A DNA stretch of 64,000 bases from Antarcticimicrobium sp040365005 (GTDB lineage Bacteria; Pseudomonadota; Alphaproteobacteria; Rhodobacterales; Rhodobacteraceae), in the NCBI RefSeq assembly GCF_040365005.1, contig NZ_BAABWV010000002.1, positions 241,286 through 305,285 on the forward strand, in the 5' to 3' direction. Shown here piece after piece: positions 26,282-36,048 of the stretch (position 1 is its first letter; the number at the start of each line of letters is the position of its first letter). The position numbers were made by a program, and so were the translations under genes. The notes under the pieces are model-generated. The model ran no database searches and had not been told where the DNA came from. It worked only from the letters and a program-made list of their open reading frames with translations.

Positions 26282-26497
26282 ATGACCACACACGAGCTAT
26301 TGACGCAGGCCGAACGGCTGGAGAGCAGGATTTCCACGGCCGACCGGGATCAGCGCCTCGCGCTGCAACCGCAGTTCAGCCAGGTTCTCGAACGGCTGGC
26401 GGAACAGGGTGCGCCGGTGCCGAACCGCCTGCGCCGTCTTGATGCGGCCCTGACCGAGGAGGCGATCGAGGATCGCTTTGACAACTTGCCGATCTGA
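26282..26497 (+). CDS. small conserved-type hypothetical protein
   Basis: A 71-residue, mostly helical, charged protein (begins TTHELLTQAERLE, ends EDRFDNLPI). No domain or membrane segment is seen. The ATG at 26282 is preceded by GGGAGGATACC, a good ribosome site, which supports expression and fixes the start; an in-frame upstream extension has no such signal. It lies between the sulfur operon and a convergent small membrane protein. Function unknown. Confidence 0.7.
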   Translation: MTTHELLTQAERLESRISTADRDQRLALQPQFSQVLERLAEQGAPVPNRLRRLDAALTEEAIEDRFDNLPI

Positions 26498-26538
26498 GGT
26501 CCGCGCGGGGCAGGGGGGCGACGGGCAGGGGCGGGCGA

Positions 26539-26757
26539 TCAACCGAGGAAGGATCCCGCCCCGACCAGCATCAGCCCCAGCACGGACAGGCCCAGTGCGC
26601 CGAGGTTGATCGGCAGCACCGATTTCAGCACCGCGCGCAACTGGTCGTCGGGCAGCTTGGCGCGGCGGGCGCGGGCAACCCGCAGGATGCACCAGATCAG
26701 CCCGGCCAGCCCGGCCAGCGACATTGCCACGCCGGCCCAGATCATGATGTCGAACAT
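26539..26757 (-). CDS. small two-helix membrane protein
   Basis: A 72-residue protein with two hydrophobic segments (about 2-24 and 50-70) joined by a basic loop (RVARARRAKLPDDQL), so both ends probably lie on the outer side. GGGAGGACCCCCC precedes the ATG at 26757. No family recognised. It is convergent with the small gene at 26282-26497. Confidence 0.65.
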   Translation of the reverse strand: MFDIMIWAGVAMSLAGLAGLIWCILRVARARRAKLPDDQLRAVLKSVLPINLGALGLSVLGLMLVGAGSFLG

Positions 26758-26870
26758 GGGGGGTCCTCCCGGTTTCGAATTGTCCCTGCCGGTATCGGAT
26801 CGGGCCGGTTGGTGCAAGGATATGTGGGACGGTGTCGTACCGCGCCCCTTTGACTGTCATCACAATCCCA

Positions 26871-26946
26871 TGTCACCCCCGCGAAAGCGAGGGCCTCGCA
26901 CCATCGGTTCCCACGGCGAAAGATCCCCGCCTGCGCGGGGATGACA
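26871..26946. repeat. 76-bp extragenic palindromic repeat, copy 1
   Basis: The element begins TGTCACCCCCGCG and ends CGCGGGGATGACA, imperfect terminal inverted repeats (12 of 13 match). It contains an internal hairpin CCCCGC-CTGC-GCGGGG near the right end. A second element of identical length lies 70 bp downstream (27017-27092). The two differ mainly in the middle. They resemble the small palindromic intergenic elements found in many alphaproteobacterial genomes. Confidence 0.75.
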
Positions 26947-27016
26947 GGTCGCGGGGAGGACGGGGCGCATGTCGGGCGGTCCGCTGTCCCCGGTGCGCCT
27001 GTTACTCAGGTTTGCC

Positions 27017-27092
27017 TGTCACCCCCGCGAAAGCGGAGGGCCGCGCAACCGCGCACCCAAAGTGGAAGATCCCCGCCTGCGCGGGGAGGACA
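27017..27092. repeat. 76-bp extragenic palindromic repeat, copy 2
   Basis: Same length, ends and internal CCCCGC-CTGC-GCGGGG hairpin as copy 1, in the same orientation, with a diverged centre. The 421-bp stretch 26758-27178 between the small membrane gene and cbiZ holds these two copies and no gene. Confidence 0.75.
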
Positions 27093-27178
27093 GCGGATGC
27101 GGGATTGAAAGGGGGGCGGCGATGGCACCTGTGGATGACGGGCGGCTGTGCCAGTTCAGGTAGTGGAGCCTCCCGCCC

Positions 27179-27828
27179 CTAGGGGTCGTCCGGGCGGCGC
27201 ACAGTTTCCATCCAGACCTGCGCGCCGCGCTGCACCGCCTCGTGCACCGCGCGGCCGGCCGCTTCGCCCTGCGGGGTGTGCAGCCCGGCAAAGGGGGTAT
27301 CGCCGGCGGGGGCGGCCACGGCGATGCAGTCGGTCCCGGTCCCGGTCGCGCGCCCGGTGGGCAGGTCGAGCCCGGCCTCCATCACCGCCGCCGTCCGGGC
27401 CTGGGTCGCGATCGACATCAGTTCCAGCAGCGCCGCCTCGCTCAGCGGCAGGTCGAGATGCAGCGCGACGTTGATCGTGCCCCAATCCTTGCCGGTCCGA
27501 TCCAGCCGGGTGCCGATGCGTTCGGCGTTGCTCAGCCCGACGGTGGCCAGGCAAAACCCGGTCACGCCCTCGACCGTCGCCTGCGCCGTCTCGAAGGCCT
27601 CCAGGTGGCGCGAGGTCAGCATCGCCACCGCGTCGCCCGCCTCGCGCGCCGCCAGTTCGGCGCGAAACCAGGCCAGCACGTCGAGATCCTCGGGCAGGTC
27701 GGCATTGCGTACCTCGCGCCAGAGGATCTGCCGGGCCGTGACGAAACCGGGCCGGGTCAGCGACCAGCTCAGCACGCGGGCCTCGGCGCCCAGGTCCAGT
27801 TCCAGCCACGGGGATTCGAGCGTCACCC

Positions 27829-27832
<4 letters not shown>
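27179..27832 (-). CDS. cbiZ: adenosylcobinamide amidohydrolase CbiZ
   Basis: A 217-residue enzyme that removes the aminopropanol arm from cobinamides to give cobyric acid for rebuilding into cobalamin. Family features are LSWSLTRPGFVTARQILWREVRN near the N-terminus, the TVGLSNAERIG motif, TINVALHLDLPLSEAALLELM and TGTDCIAVAAP. The start at 27832 overlaps the stop of the ATPase gene (ATGA). It ends the cobalamin riboswitch operon, so imported corrinoids are salvaged right after uptake. Confidence 0.9.
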
Positions 27833-28583
<751 letters not shown>

Positions 28584-28587
<4 letters not shown>

Positions 28588-29564
28588 GCCATCTCCTTCC
28601 GCGTCTTGTAGATCAGGTGCAGGAACAGCGGCGCGCCGACCAGCGCCATCAGCACGCCCAGCTTGAGATCGCGGGCGGGCAACAGCTCGCGCACGGCGAT
28701 ATCGGCGGCCAGCACCATCGCCGCGCCCCCCAGTGCCGAGGCCCAGAGCAGGGCCGAGGGTCGCGCCCCCACCGCCGGGCGTAATAAGTGCGGCACCACC
28801 AGCCCGACGAAGCCGATCGCGCCGGCCACCGCCGTCGCCGCGCCAACACAGGCCGCCGTGCCCAGGATCAGCCGCAGCCGCAACCCGGAGAGGCCGATCC
28901 CCAGCGCCTCGGCCGCATCCTCGCCCAGGGTCAGCGCATCCAGCCCCCGCCCGAGGCTGGCCAGCAAAAGCGCGCCCACCGCCATGAAGGGGGCCGCGAG
29001 CCAGACATGGGTAAAGCTGCGGTCGGCGAGCGAGCCCATCATCCAGAATACGATATCGGCGGCGGCAAACGGGTTGGGTGACAGGTTCAGCGCCAGCGAG
29101 GTCAGCGCGCCGGCCAATGCCGAGATCGCGATGCCCGCAAGGATCAGCGTGATCGAGGCCCCGCGCGGCCCGGCCAGCGCCAGGATCAGCAGTACCGCCA
29201 GCACCGCCATCCCGAGTGCCGCCAGCGGCAGCGCCAGCGGGAACATCAGGCTCAGCCCGGTCTGGATGGCCAGCACCGCGCCCAGGGCCGAGGCGCCGGA
29301 GATACCGATCAGCCCCGGCTCGGCCAGCGGGTTGCGCAGATAGCCCTGCATCGCCGCGCCGGACTGGCCCAGTACCGCGCCGATCATCGCCGCCAGCAGC
29401 GCGCGCGGCAGCCGGATCTCGCGCATCACCACCGACAGCGGCGTGCCATCGCCGGCGATCAGCGCCTTCAGACTGTCGCCCGCGCCCACCGGCGCCTGGC
29501 CGCTGAGCAGCGACAGCACGAAAAGCACGGCCACCAGCAGGACCAGGCCCAACGCCAACCTCAT
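28584..29564 (-). CDS. btuC: cobalamin/corrinoid ABC transporter permease
   Basis: A 326-residue FecCD-family permease with about nine to ten helices. Family sequences include RLPRALLAAMIGAVLGQSGAAMQG, NPLAEPGLIGISGASALGA, and the C-terminal GLVVPHLLRPAVGA and RELLPARDLKLGVLMALVGAP. It forms the inner-membrane channel of the BtuCDF-type importer. ATGA overlaps link it to btuF upstream and btuD downstream. Confidence 0.9.
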
Positions 29565-30412
29565 TCCCCGGCCTCCAGCGACAGGCGCAGATCGCGCATC
29601 TTTTCCACCGCCGTGAGCACCAGCGGCGTGCCGCAGATCCAGTCGCGGTCGGTCAGCGTGCCGGCGACACGGGTGCCGGGCAGGGCGCGCAGGGCGGGGT
29701 GGCTCAGCACCTCTTCGGCGCGGGCCTGTCCGGGATAGTCGCGGCCGCTGACGATCACCTCGGGCGCCAGCATCACCAATTGCTCCAGCGCCAGCGTGCC
29801 GCCGCGCTCCAGCCCCGCCTCGGCGGCGATATTGTCGAACCCGGCCACGCGCAGAATGTCACCGGCCAGCGTACGGTCGCCCACGGTATAGCTGTTGACA
29901 TAGTAAAGCGCCGCGCGCGGACGCCGGCCCGGCGGGGTGGTGAGCCGGGCGAGATCGGCGCGGAAAGTTGCGATCATCGCCTCTGCCTCCGCCTCGCGTC
30001 CCAGCGCCGCCCCCATCTGCGCAAGGCGCGCGGGCACGTCCTCCAACGATCGCGCCGGGGCGAACAGCTCGACCCTGATGCCAAGGTCGCGCAGCATCTG
30101 CACCGTCGTCGCCGCGGTGAAAGTGCCCGCCAGAACCAGGTCGGGTTTGAGCAGATAGACCTCCTCGGCACCCGACCCGTTGGTGGGAAAGGCGCGCGCG
30201 GCCTTAGCCATCGAGGAGCTGTCGGGATCGTGGGACAGGCGCGACAGCGATACGATCTGTCCCGGCGCCGCCAGCATCAAGGCGAGTTGATCCGTACAAA
30301 GATTGACCGAAACCACCCGTTTCGGGGCGGCTTCGGCCACGGCCGCCGCGCCGGTCAGCACCAGCGCGGCGAGCAGGGTTATGATCCTAGAAGGACGCAC
30401 GCAGCCCCACAT
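29561..30412 (-). CDS. btuF: periplasmic cobalamin-binding protein
   Basis: A class III (BtuF/FhuD-like) binding protein of about 280 residues with a Sec signal (ITLLAALVLTGAAAVAEA). The mature start APKRVVSVNLCTDQLALMLAAP and LKPDLVLAGTF are family hallmarks. The start is uncertain: ATG at 30412 or GTG at 30400, both inside the last codons of btuB (stop at 30387-30389). GTG gives the more normal signal peptide and has GGGG upstream. Translation is therefore coupled to btuB. Confidence 0.88.
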   Translation of the reverse strand: MWGCVRPSRIITLLAALVLTGAAAVAEAAPKRVVSVNLCTDQLALMLAAPGQIVSLSRLSHDPDSSSMAKAARAFPTNGSGAEEVYLLKPDLVLAGTFTAATTVQMLRDLGIRVELFAPARSLEDVPARLAQMGAALGREAEAEAMIATFRADLARLTTPPGRRPRAALYYVNSYTVGDRTLAGDILRVAGFDNIAAEAGLERGGTLALEQLVMLAPEVIVSGRDYPGQARAEEVLSHPALRALPGTRVAGTLTDRDWICGTPLVLTAVEKMRDLRLSLEAGE

Positions 30413-32234
30413 AGAGCGCGCGCCCCGACGCCTGGTAGCTGGCTGCCGTCTCATAGGTTTCATCCAACAGGTTCTCGATGCGCAGGTATCCCTCCGCGTT
30501 GTCGGTAAAGGCATAGGTTACACCGGCGTTGACCACGGTGTAATCATCCATCACGACACCGTATTCCGCCGGGCGGTCGGCCACGTGACGCAGGCTCAGG
30601 TCGCCGCTCCAGCCAGCGGCGAAATCCGCCCCCAACCCGATGGTCACGTCATGGGTCGGCACCCGCAGCAACCGCGCGCCGGCGGCATCCTCGGCATCGG
30701 TATAGGTATAGTTGCCATAGAGGCCGAGCCAGTCGTTCACCGCCCATTCACCCGAAAGCTCCACGCCCTGCGACGTGGATTCGCCCGCGACCTGCTGGTA
30801 CTGGCCGCCGATCCATGTGCCTGCCGCATCATAGAGCGAGACGAACTGGATCAGGTTGTCGATCCGGGTATGAAAGGCGGTGGCCTTGACGCTGCGGCCC
30901 GCGCCGAACTCATGCTCCACGCCCAGTTCGAAGCTGGTGCTCTCCTCGGGGTTCAGGGCGGCGTTGCCGTAGAAAGTGCTGTTCAGCTCATAAAGTGACG
31001 GCGCGCGGAACCCGGTTGCGGCGACCGCGCGCAGGGTAGTGGCATCGCTCACGCGGTAAGCGGCGGCCAACCGCCCGGTCACGTAATCGCCGAAGGTGGA
31101 ATGATCGTCCAGCCGGACCGAGGCCGAGAGGTCCAGATCGGCGGTGGGGGCATAGAGGATCTCGCCGAAAATGCCGGTGGTCTCGACGCTGCCGGTATCG
31201 GTGCCGGTGTTGAAACTCTCTTCCTCCCAATCGGCGCCGAAGGTGAAGGTCAGCACATCCGAGACCGTGTATTTGCCGGTATAGTCGATCCGCTTGCGGT
31301 CGCCGTCAAACGTGGTGTCAAAGCCGTTGGAACTGCTCAGCCGGTCGGTGGTGAAATAGGTGAACGACAGGGTGTGATCCACCGCGCCGGTCATCAACTC
31401 GGCATAGGCGCGGACCCCGCGCGACTCGGTGGTGTTGCGCTCGTCATAGGGGGCGGCGCCGTCGCCGGCGAACTCGTCGTAATCCCCCTCGGAATCGAGC
31501 GCATAGACCGACAGCCCCAGTTTGAGGGTATCGGTCGCCATCACATCGGCGGACAGGGTGATCTGGGTGGCCTGGTAGCCGTCCGCCTCGGTGTTTCCGG
31601 CGCCGCTCTTGGCCGAGAATCCGTTGGTGGTGATCCGGTCGATGCCGAAGGTCATGCCGCCGCGCTCACCGCTGTAGGCGTAGCTCGCCGCCGCGCGGTA
31701 GGTCTCGTAACTGCCGCCCTCCAGCGCGAAGGTGGTTTCACTGCCGGGTTCCTCCGGGCGCTGGATGGTCGAGATGTTGACCACGCCGCCCACCGCGCGC
31801 GAGCCGTAGAGAGACGAGCTGGACCCCTTGAGGATCTCCACCCGCCCGAGGTTGGCGGTGGTCATTCCGCCCCAGTCGAATTGCGTCTGGGGCGAACTGG
31901 GGTCGGTCACGTCGATGCCGTTGACCAAGACCTTGATATATGCGCCGCCCAGCCCGCGGATGCGCAGGTTGGTGCTGGCGCCGACGCCGCCATTGGCACT
32001 GACCGAGATGCCGGGCTGGCGGGCGAGAAACTCGGCCAGCGTGGTTTCGTCGGCCTGTTCCAGCTCGTCCTGCGTGATCACCTGCACCGTCGCCCCGGTG
32101 CGGTCGAGCGGGGTTTGCGTGCCCGCCTTGGTCGAGGAGACGGTGATCTCGTCCAGGTCGAAGACCTCTTGCGCGCGGGCGGCGCCGGCGGCGCAGAGCG
32201 ACAGCGTGGAGGCCGTCAGAAGCAGTTTTTTCAT
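30387..32234 (-). CDS. btuB: TonB-dependent vitamin B12 receptor
   Basis: A 615-residue outer-membrane receptor. The Sec signal is MKKLLLTASTLSLCAAGAARA; a TonB-box-like DLDEITVSS follows; the plug domain (about 40-150) has ATVQVITQDELEQAD and NLRIRGLGGAYIKVLVNGI; the rest is a 22-strand barrel ending in YVGLRASF with the terminal Phe needed for assembly. The start at 32234 has AAAGGA 9 bp upstream. Length and the upstream cobalamin riboswitch identify it as BtuB rather than a siderophore receptor. Confidence 0.93.
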   Translation of the reverse strand: MKKLLLTASTLSLCAAGAARAQEVFDLDEITVSSTKAGTQTPLDRTGATVQVITQDELEQADETTLAEFLARQPGISVSANGGVGASTNLRIRGLGGAYIKVLVNGIDVTDPSSPQTQFDWGGMTTANLGRVEILKGSSSSLYGSRAVGGVVNISTIQRPEEPGSETTFALEGGSYETYRAAASYAYSGERGGMTFGIDRITTNGFSAKSGAGNTEADGYQATQITLSADVMATDTLKLGLSVYALDSEGDYDEFAGDGAAPYDERNTTESRGVRAYAELMTGAVDHTLSFTYFTTDRLSSSNGFDTTFDGDRKRIDYTGKYTVSDVLTFTFGADWEEESFNTGTDTGSVETTGIFGEILYAPTADLDLSASVRLDDHSTFGDYVTGRLAAAYRVSDATTLRAVAATGFRAPSLYELNSTFYGNAALNPEESTSFELGVEHEFGAGRSVKATAFHTRIDNLIQFVSLYDAAGTWIGGQYQQVAGESTSQGVELSGEWAVNDWLGLYGNYTYTDAEDAAGARLLRVPTHDVTIGLGADFAAGWSGDLSLRHVADRPAEYGVVMDDYTVVNAGVTYAFTDNAEGYLRIENLLDETYETAASYQASGRALYVGLRASF

Positions 32235-32380
32235 CGTCGTTGTCCTTTCCGGGACAGGTATCGGCAATGTCTGGAAAGGCACGGGCGGGCCGCGCTCTTC
32301 CGCAAACGGTGAGTTGGTCATCACCCCTACGGTTCGAACGCCGCCCATCTGACGCACCCCGCGCCAAATGAAGGTGATCG

Positions 32381-32559
32381 CCCTGGCAGGTCTCCTGACT
32401 TGCGGGTCAACGCTGGGCCGGACCTTCCCGAACCCCGATCGGGTTCAGTGGTATCTGCCGGCCCCGCTCTCCGCCTACAGTTGCGGGGGCAGTCGCGGAT
32501 TTGGCCCGTTTCCGGACCGAACCGCGTTCCCTTTTCACGACGGCCGAAGCCGCCGAACC
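32381..32559 (-). ncRNA. cobalamin (AdoCbl) riboswitch
   Basis: On the minus strand the conserved core is readable in order: GAAAAGGGAACGCGGT, GCGACTGCCCCCGCAACTGT (the B12-core J segment), CCACTG, GGGAAGG, and the closing GTCAGGAGACCTGCC (B12 box). The aptamer lies 147 bp upstream of btuB in the same orientation. It therefore lowers expression of btuB-btuF-btuC-btuD-cbiZ when coenzyme B12 is plentiful. The switching helix in the leader between 32235 and 32380 was not resolved by eye. Confidence 0.95.
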
Positions 32560-32705
32560 AAAGCAGCCCCGTGGATAGGGGCTGCGGCCACGCAACGCAA
32601 GAACGATTGCGGCAGGATGCGCGTCATTCCCGTCTTGCGGCAGCCGGGCGGGGGGGGTATCCCGGCGGGTACTTTCACATCCCGACCATCGAGCGGAGCA
32701 GGATC

Positions 32706-32975
32706 ATGGACCCAGTGGACGACAACACGGCCGAGGCCAACTACCGCGTGACCGCGGGCGAATTGCGCCAGTTCATCGAGCGGTTCGAGCGGCTGGAAGC
32801 CGAGAAGAAGGACATCGCCGACCAGCAGAAAGAGGTGATGTCCGAGGCCAAGGCACGCGGCTACGACACCAAGGTGATGCGCAAGGTGATTGCCCTGCGC
32901 AAGCGCGACAAGGACGACATCGCCGAGGAAGAGGCGGTGCTGGAAATGTACAAGGAAGCGCTGGGGATGGCGTAA
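32706..32975 (+). CDS. gapR: GapR-family (DUF2312) nucleoid-associated protein
   Basis: An 89-residue protein of the DUF2312/UPF0335 family. Caulobacter GapR binds overtwisted AT-rich DNA ahead of forks and polymerases and is needed for chromosome structuring. The sequence has the family helices AGELRQFIERFERLEAEKKD and SEAKARGYDTKVMRKVIALR followed by KRDKDDIAEEEAVLEMYKEAL. The ATG at 32706 matches the family; longer in-frame extensions run back into the riboswitch region. It diverges from the B12 operon and is followed by a hairpin at 33008-33045. Confidence 0.92.
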   Translation: MDPVDDNTAEANYRVTAGELRQFIERFERLEAEKKDIADQQKEVMSEAKARGYDTKVMRKVIALRKRDKDDIAEEEAVLEMYKEALGMA

Positions 32976-33007
32976 GCGCCGCCCGATCTGCAAAAAACGG
33001 ATGATCT

Positions 33008-33045
33008 CTCGGCCCGCGGTTCACCGGTGTGATGCGCGGGCCGAG
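33008..33045 (+). terminator. hairpin after gapR
   Basis: Perfect 11-bp inverted repeat CTCGGCCCGCG / CGCGGGCCGAG with a 16-nt loop, 32 bp after the gapR stop. The following run (GCGTTTCG) is a weak U tract, so it may be a poor terminator or a 3'-end stabiliser. Nothing else is seen in 32976-33152. Confidence 0.5.
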
Positions 33046-33152
33046 GCGTTTCGCGCAGCAACGGCGTGGCGATGCCCGCGCCGACCATCGCCCGGGACCC
33101 GCACGCCATCGCCGCCCCGGGCGGAATGACGCGGGGGTGTCCCGGCGCGACG

Positions 33153-34004
33153 TCAGCCGCGCTTTTGCGCGAAGATCATGATCAGTGCCAGCCCACTGGA
33201 GACCAGCATCAGCAGTAGAGAGACCGCGTTGAGCAGGGGGGTGGACCCCTCTTTCAGCCGGTCGAACATGGCGATGGTCAGCGGTGCGTCCGAGCCCACC
33301 AGCATCAGCGTGGTGTTGAAGTTCTCGAAACTCATCAGGAAGGCCACCACAAAGGCGCCGATCATCGCCGGTGCCAGGTAGGGCAGGGTGACGGTGCGCA
33401 CCGCCGTCAACCGGCTGGCGCCCAGGTTCAGCGCCGCCTCTTCCAGCGTCTTGTCGAATTTCTGCAATCGCGCCGCGATCACCAGGGTGGCGATGGTGGC
33501 GATGAACGAGAACTGTCCGAGGATCACCAGCGTCAGCCCGGGCCGCAGCGCCGTGACATCCCATTGTGCCAGGTCCCACAACCCTTCGGCCGCGCGGCTG
33601 GAAAACACCAGGATCGAGATGCCCAGCACGATCCCCGGGATCACCAGCGGCAGCAGCATGAAGACATAGAGAATGCCTTGGCCCCGGAACCGGTAGCGGT
33701 TGAACAGGAAGGCGTTGGACAGACCGACGCCGACCGACAGGATCGACACGAAGATCGCGACAATGGCCGAGGTGCCGATCGCCCGCAGGATCGGGCGTTC
33801 GTGAAAGACACCGATCATCGGGCGTTCCGTGCCGAAGAACCAGTTCCAGGTGAACCCCTCCCACGGCAGAGAGGGGAACTGGCTGTCGTTGAAGGCGAAC
33901 ACCGCGACCACCACAAGTGGCAACGCGAGGAAGATGAAGAACAGCGCAATATAGGCCGTGTAGCTGACGGTGAGAAAGCGGGATTGGGGAATCGAGGGGA
34001 TCAT
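33153..34004 (-). CDS. potC: spermidine/putrescine-type ABC transporter permease (PotC)
   Basis: A 283-residue inner-membrane permease with six hydrophobic helices. The EAA coupling loop reads EEAALNLGASRLTAVRTVTLPYLAPA. It follows the PotB-like gene by 13 bp and is last in the operon potD-potA-potB-potC. The exact ligand (spermidine, putrescine or another cationic or amino compound) is not fixed by the permease sequence. Confidence 0.88.
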   Translation of the reverse strand: MIPSIPQSRFLTVSYTAYIALFFIFLALPLVVVAVFAFNDSQFPSLPWEGFTWNWFFGTERPMIGVFHERPILRAIGTSAIVAIFVSILSVGVGLSNAFLFNRYRFRGQGILYVFMLLPLVIPGIVLGISILVFSSRAAEGLWDLAQWDVTALRPGLTLVILGQFSFIATIATLVIAARLQKFDKTLEEAALNLGASRLTAVRTVTLPYLAPAMIGAFVVAFLMSFENFNTTLMLVGSDAPLTIAMFDRLKEGSTPLLNAVSLLLMLVSSGLALIMIFAQKRG

Positions 34005-34017
34005 TTGTACGGTGTCC

Positions 34018-34875
34018 TCAGCCCATTGTCTTTTCCAGCGACTGGCCGGTCAGCTTGAGCATGCCCCAGACGATGGTCGAGGACAGGATCAGCAGCATGA
34101 AGCCGAAGGCCGCGCCCAGCTCCCAGTTGAAGCGGACGATGAACTGGGAGTAGATCAGCTCGGTGAACCACAGGCTGTCCTTGCCGCCCAGCATGGTCGG
34201 CGTCAGGTAATTGCCAAGGCTCAGCATGAACACCACGATGCAGCCCGAGACGATGCCCGGCATGGCGTGTGGGATCACGATCTCGCGCAGCACGGAAAAG
34301 CCGTTGCCGCCCAGGTCATAGCCGGCCTCGATCACCTCGTCCGGCAGGCTTTCCAGCGTCGTGACCAGCGGCACCACCATGAACAGCATCGAGGTATAGA
34401 CCAGCCCGACCATGATCGCGGCGTCGTTGTAGAGCAGTTCGACCGGGCCTTCGGTGAGATTGAGGAACTGCAGCAGGTTCGAGATGACGCCGGTTTCGCG
34501 CAGCAGGATCATCCAGCCGAAGGTGCGCACCAGTTCCGACACCCAGAACGGCACAAGGCAGAGCAGGAACAGCGCCGAGCGCACTCGCCCGCGCGCCATC
34601 TTGGCGATGTAGTAAGACACCGGGAAGGCGATCAGCAGGGTAATCGCGGTGGCCATGATCGACATCACTGCGGTGCGCAGGAAGGTCCTCAGGTAGAGCG
34701 GTTCGCTGAAAAAGGTGAAATAGTTGGCAAGGCTGATCCGGTACTGCCCGACGCCGATGCGTTCACGCAGCGAGACCAGCAGCATGTCCACATGCGGGAT
34801 CAGGATCAGCAGGGTCAGCCACAGCAGCAGCGGCGACAGCAGAAGGAACAGGCCCAGTTTCGCTTGTGCGCGCAT
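34018..34875 (-). CDS. potB: spermidine/putrescine-type ABC transporter permease (PotB)
   Basis: A 285-residue permease with six helices. The EAA loop is EAGYDLGGNGFSVLREIVIPHAMPG. The N-terminal RISLANYFTFFSEPLYLRTFLRTA is characteristic of PotB. It starts directly after the potA stop codon (no gap) and is followed by potC. Confidence 0.88.
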   Translation of the reverse strand: MRAQAKLGLFLLLSPLLLWLTLLILIPHVDMLLVSLRERIGVGQYRISLANYFTFFSEPLYLRTFLRTAVMSIMATAITLLIAFPVSYYIAKMARGRVRSALFLLCLVPFWVSELVRTFGWMILLRETGVISNLLQFLNLTEGPVELLYNDAAIMVGLVYTSMLFMVVPLVTTLESLPDEVIEAGYDLGGNGFSVLREIVIPHAMPGIVSGCIVVFMLSLGNYLTPTMLGGKDSLWFTELIYSQFIVRFNWELGAAFGFMLLILSSTIVWGMLKLTGQSLEKTMG

Positions 34876-35976
34876 TCATCGGCCTCCGGCGGCGAAACAG
34901 TTGCCCTGCGCACCGGACCAGCCGATATGCACCTCGGCGCCACGGGCGAGGGTGGAAAACTCGCCCGATTGCGGCAGGTTGACCTCGATCTCCTCGCGCC
35001 CGTCGGGATCCTGCACGATGATCCGGCTGGCGGCACCGTTGAACAGGATCGACGAGACGCGCCCGGTCATCCGGTTGTCGAAATGAGTCAGTTCCTCGGT
35101 GTCATAGGCGATGCGGATCGACTCGGGCCGGACAAAGATCTGCGCGCTGTCGCCGGTGCTCAGCGCCCGCCCGTGGCTGGCCCCGCGCAGCAGCAGCCCG
35201 CTGTCGGTCCGGATCTCCATCTCATCGCCCTCGACCCGGGTGACCTGCCCGGACCAGTGGTTGGTATCTCCGACGAAGCCGGCGACAAAGGAGGTCGCGG
35301 GCCGGTAATAAAGATCCTGCCCGGTGCCGATCTGCTCGAACCTTCCGTGGTTCATCACCGCGATCTGGTCGGACATGACCAGCGCCTCGGACTGGTCGTG
35401 GGTGATATAGACGAAGGTGGTGTCAAAGGCCGCCTGCAGCGCCTTGAGCTCGACCTTCATCCGTTCGCGCAGCTTGAGGTCCAGCGCGCCCAGCGGTTCG
35501 TCCAGCAGCAGAACGTCAGGCTCCAGAACCATGCAGCGGGCGATGGCGACCCGCTGTTTCTGGCCGCCCGACAGTTCGTCGACCTTGCGGTTCCCGATGC
35601 CCGGCAGGCCGATGCGCTCCAGCGCCTCGTCGACCTTCCTGGCGATCTCGGGCTTGGGCAGCCCGTTGCGGCGCAGCCCGTAGCCGATGTTCTCGGCGAT
35701 GGTCATCATCGGGAACAGCGCCAGGTGCTGGAACACCATGTTCACCGGTCGCTTGTTCGGCGGCGTGTTCAGGACCGAGCGGCCCCGGATCTGGATGTCG
35801 CCGGAGGTGGGCTCGAGAAAGCCCGCGATCATCCGCATGATCGTGGTCTTGCCACAGCCCGAGGGGCCCAGGATGGAAAAGAACGACCCGCGCGGCACGT
35901 CGAACGAGACGTTGTCCACCGCGGTTGTGTCACCGAACCGCTTGACCAGGTTCAGACATTCGAGATCGGGGGTCAT
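34876..35976 (-). CDS. potA: spermidine/putrescine-type ABC transporter ATPase (PotA)
   Basis: A 366-residue ATPase. Walker A is GPSGCGKTT (about 38-46), the signature LSGGQKQRVAIAR, Walker B VLLLDEPLGALD. The C-terminal extension (about 245-366) is the TOBE_2 regulatory domain, as in PotA. GFVGDTNHW after the ATPase core is a PotA hallmark. It is separated from potD by 72 bp holding a stable hairpin. Confidence 0.92.
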   Translation of the reverse strand: MTPDLECLNLVKRFGDTTAVDNVSFDVPRGSFFSILGPSGCGKTTIMRMIAGFLEPTSGDIQIRGRSVLNTPPNKRPVNMVFQHLALFPMMTIAENIGYGLRRNGLPKPEIARKVDEALERIGLPGIGNRKVDELSGGQKQRVAIARCMVLEPDVLLLDEPLGALDLKLRERMKVELKALQAAFDTTFVYITHDQSEALVMSDQIAVMNHGRFEQIGTGQDLYYRPATSFVAGFVGDTNHWSGQVTRVEGDEMEIRTDSGLLLRGASHGRALSTGDSAQIFVRPESIRIAYDTEELTHFDNRMTGRVSSILFNGAASRIIVQDPDGREEIEVNLPQSGEFSTLARGAEVHIGWSGAQGNCFAAGGR

Positions 35977-35998
35977 GAAGGCTTCCGGAATTGAAGAT

Positions 35999-36028
35999 GC
36001 GGCCCCCGGGGTTTGTCCCGGGTGCCGC
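35999..36028 (-). other. intercistronic hairpin between potD and potA
   Basis: Stem GCGGCCCCCGGG / CCCGGGTGCCGC (11 of 12 pairs) with a 6-nt loop in the 72-bp gap between potD and potA, with no U tract. It is placed as in many ABC operons where the binding-protein mRNA is protected from decay, so that more binding protein is made (inference). The same layout occurs after the liv-type binding protein at 17263-17295. Confidence 0.55.
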
Positions 36029-36048
36029 TGGTTTTCGTTGCGGTCGGT

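Noticed and set aside
30400..30514. Longer N-terminus for BtuF starting at 30514
   Set aside because: It would lie wholly inside btuB and put a non-signal-like Arg/Cys-rich stretch before the signal peptide.
33970..35994. 674-codon open frame antisense to potB and potA
   Set aside because: Same antisense artefact, spanning two well-supported transporter genes.
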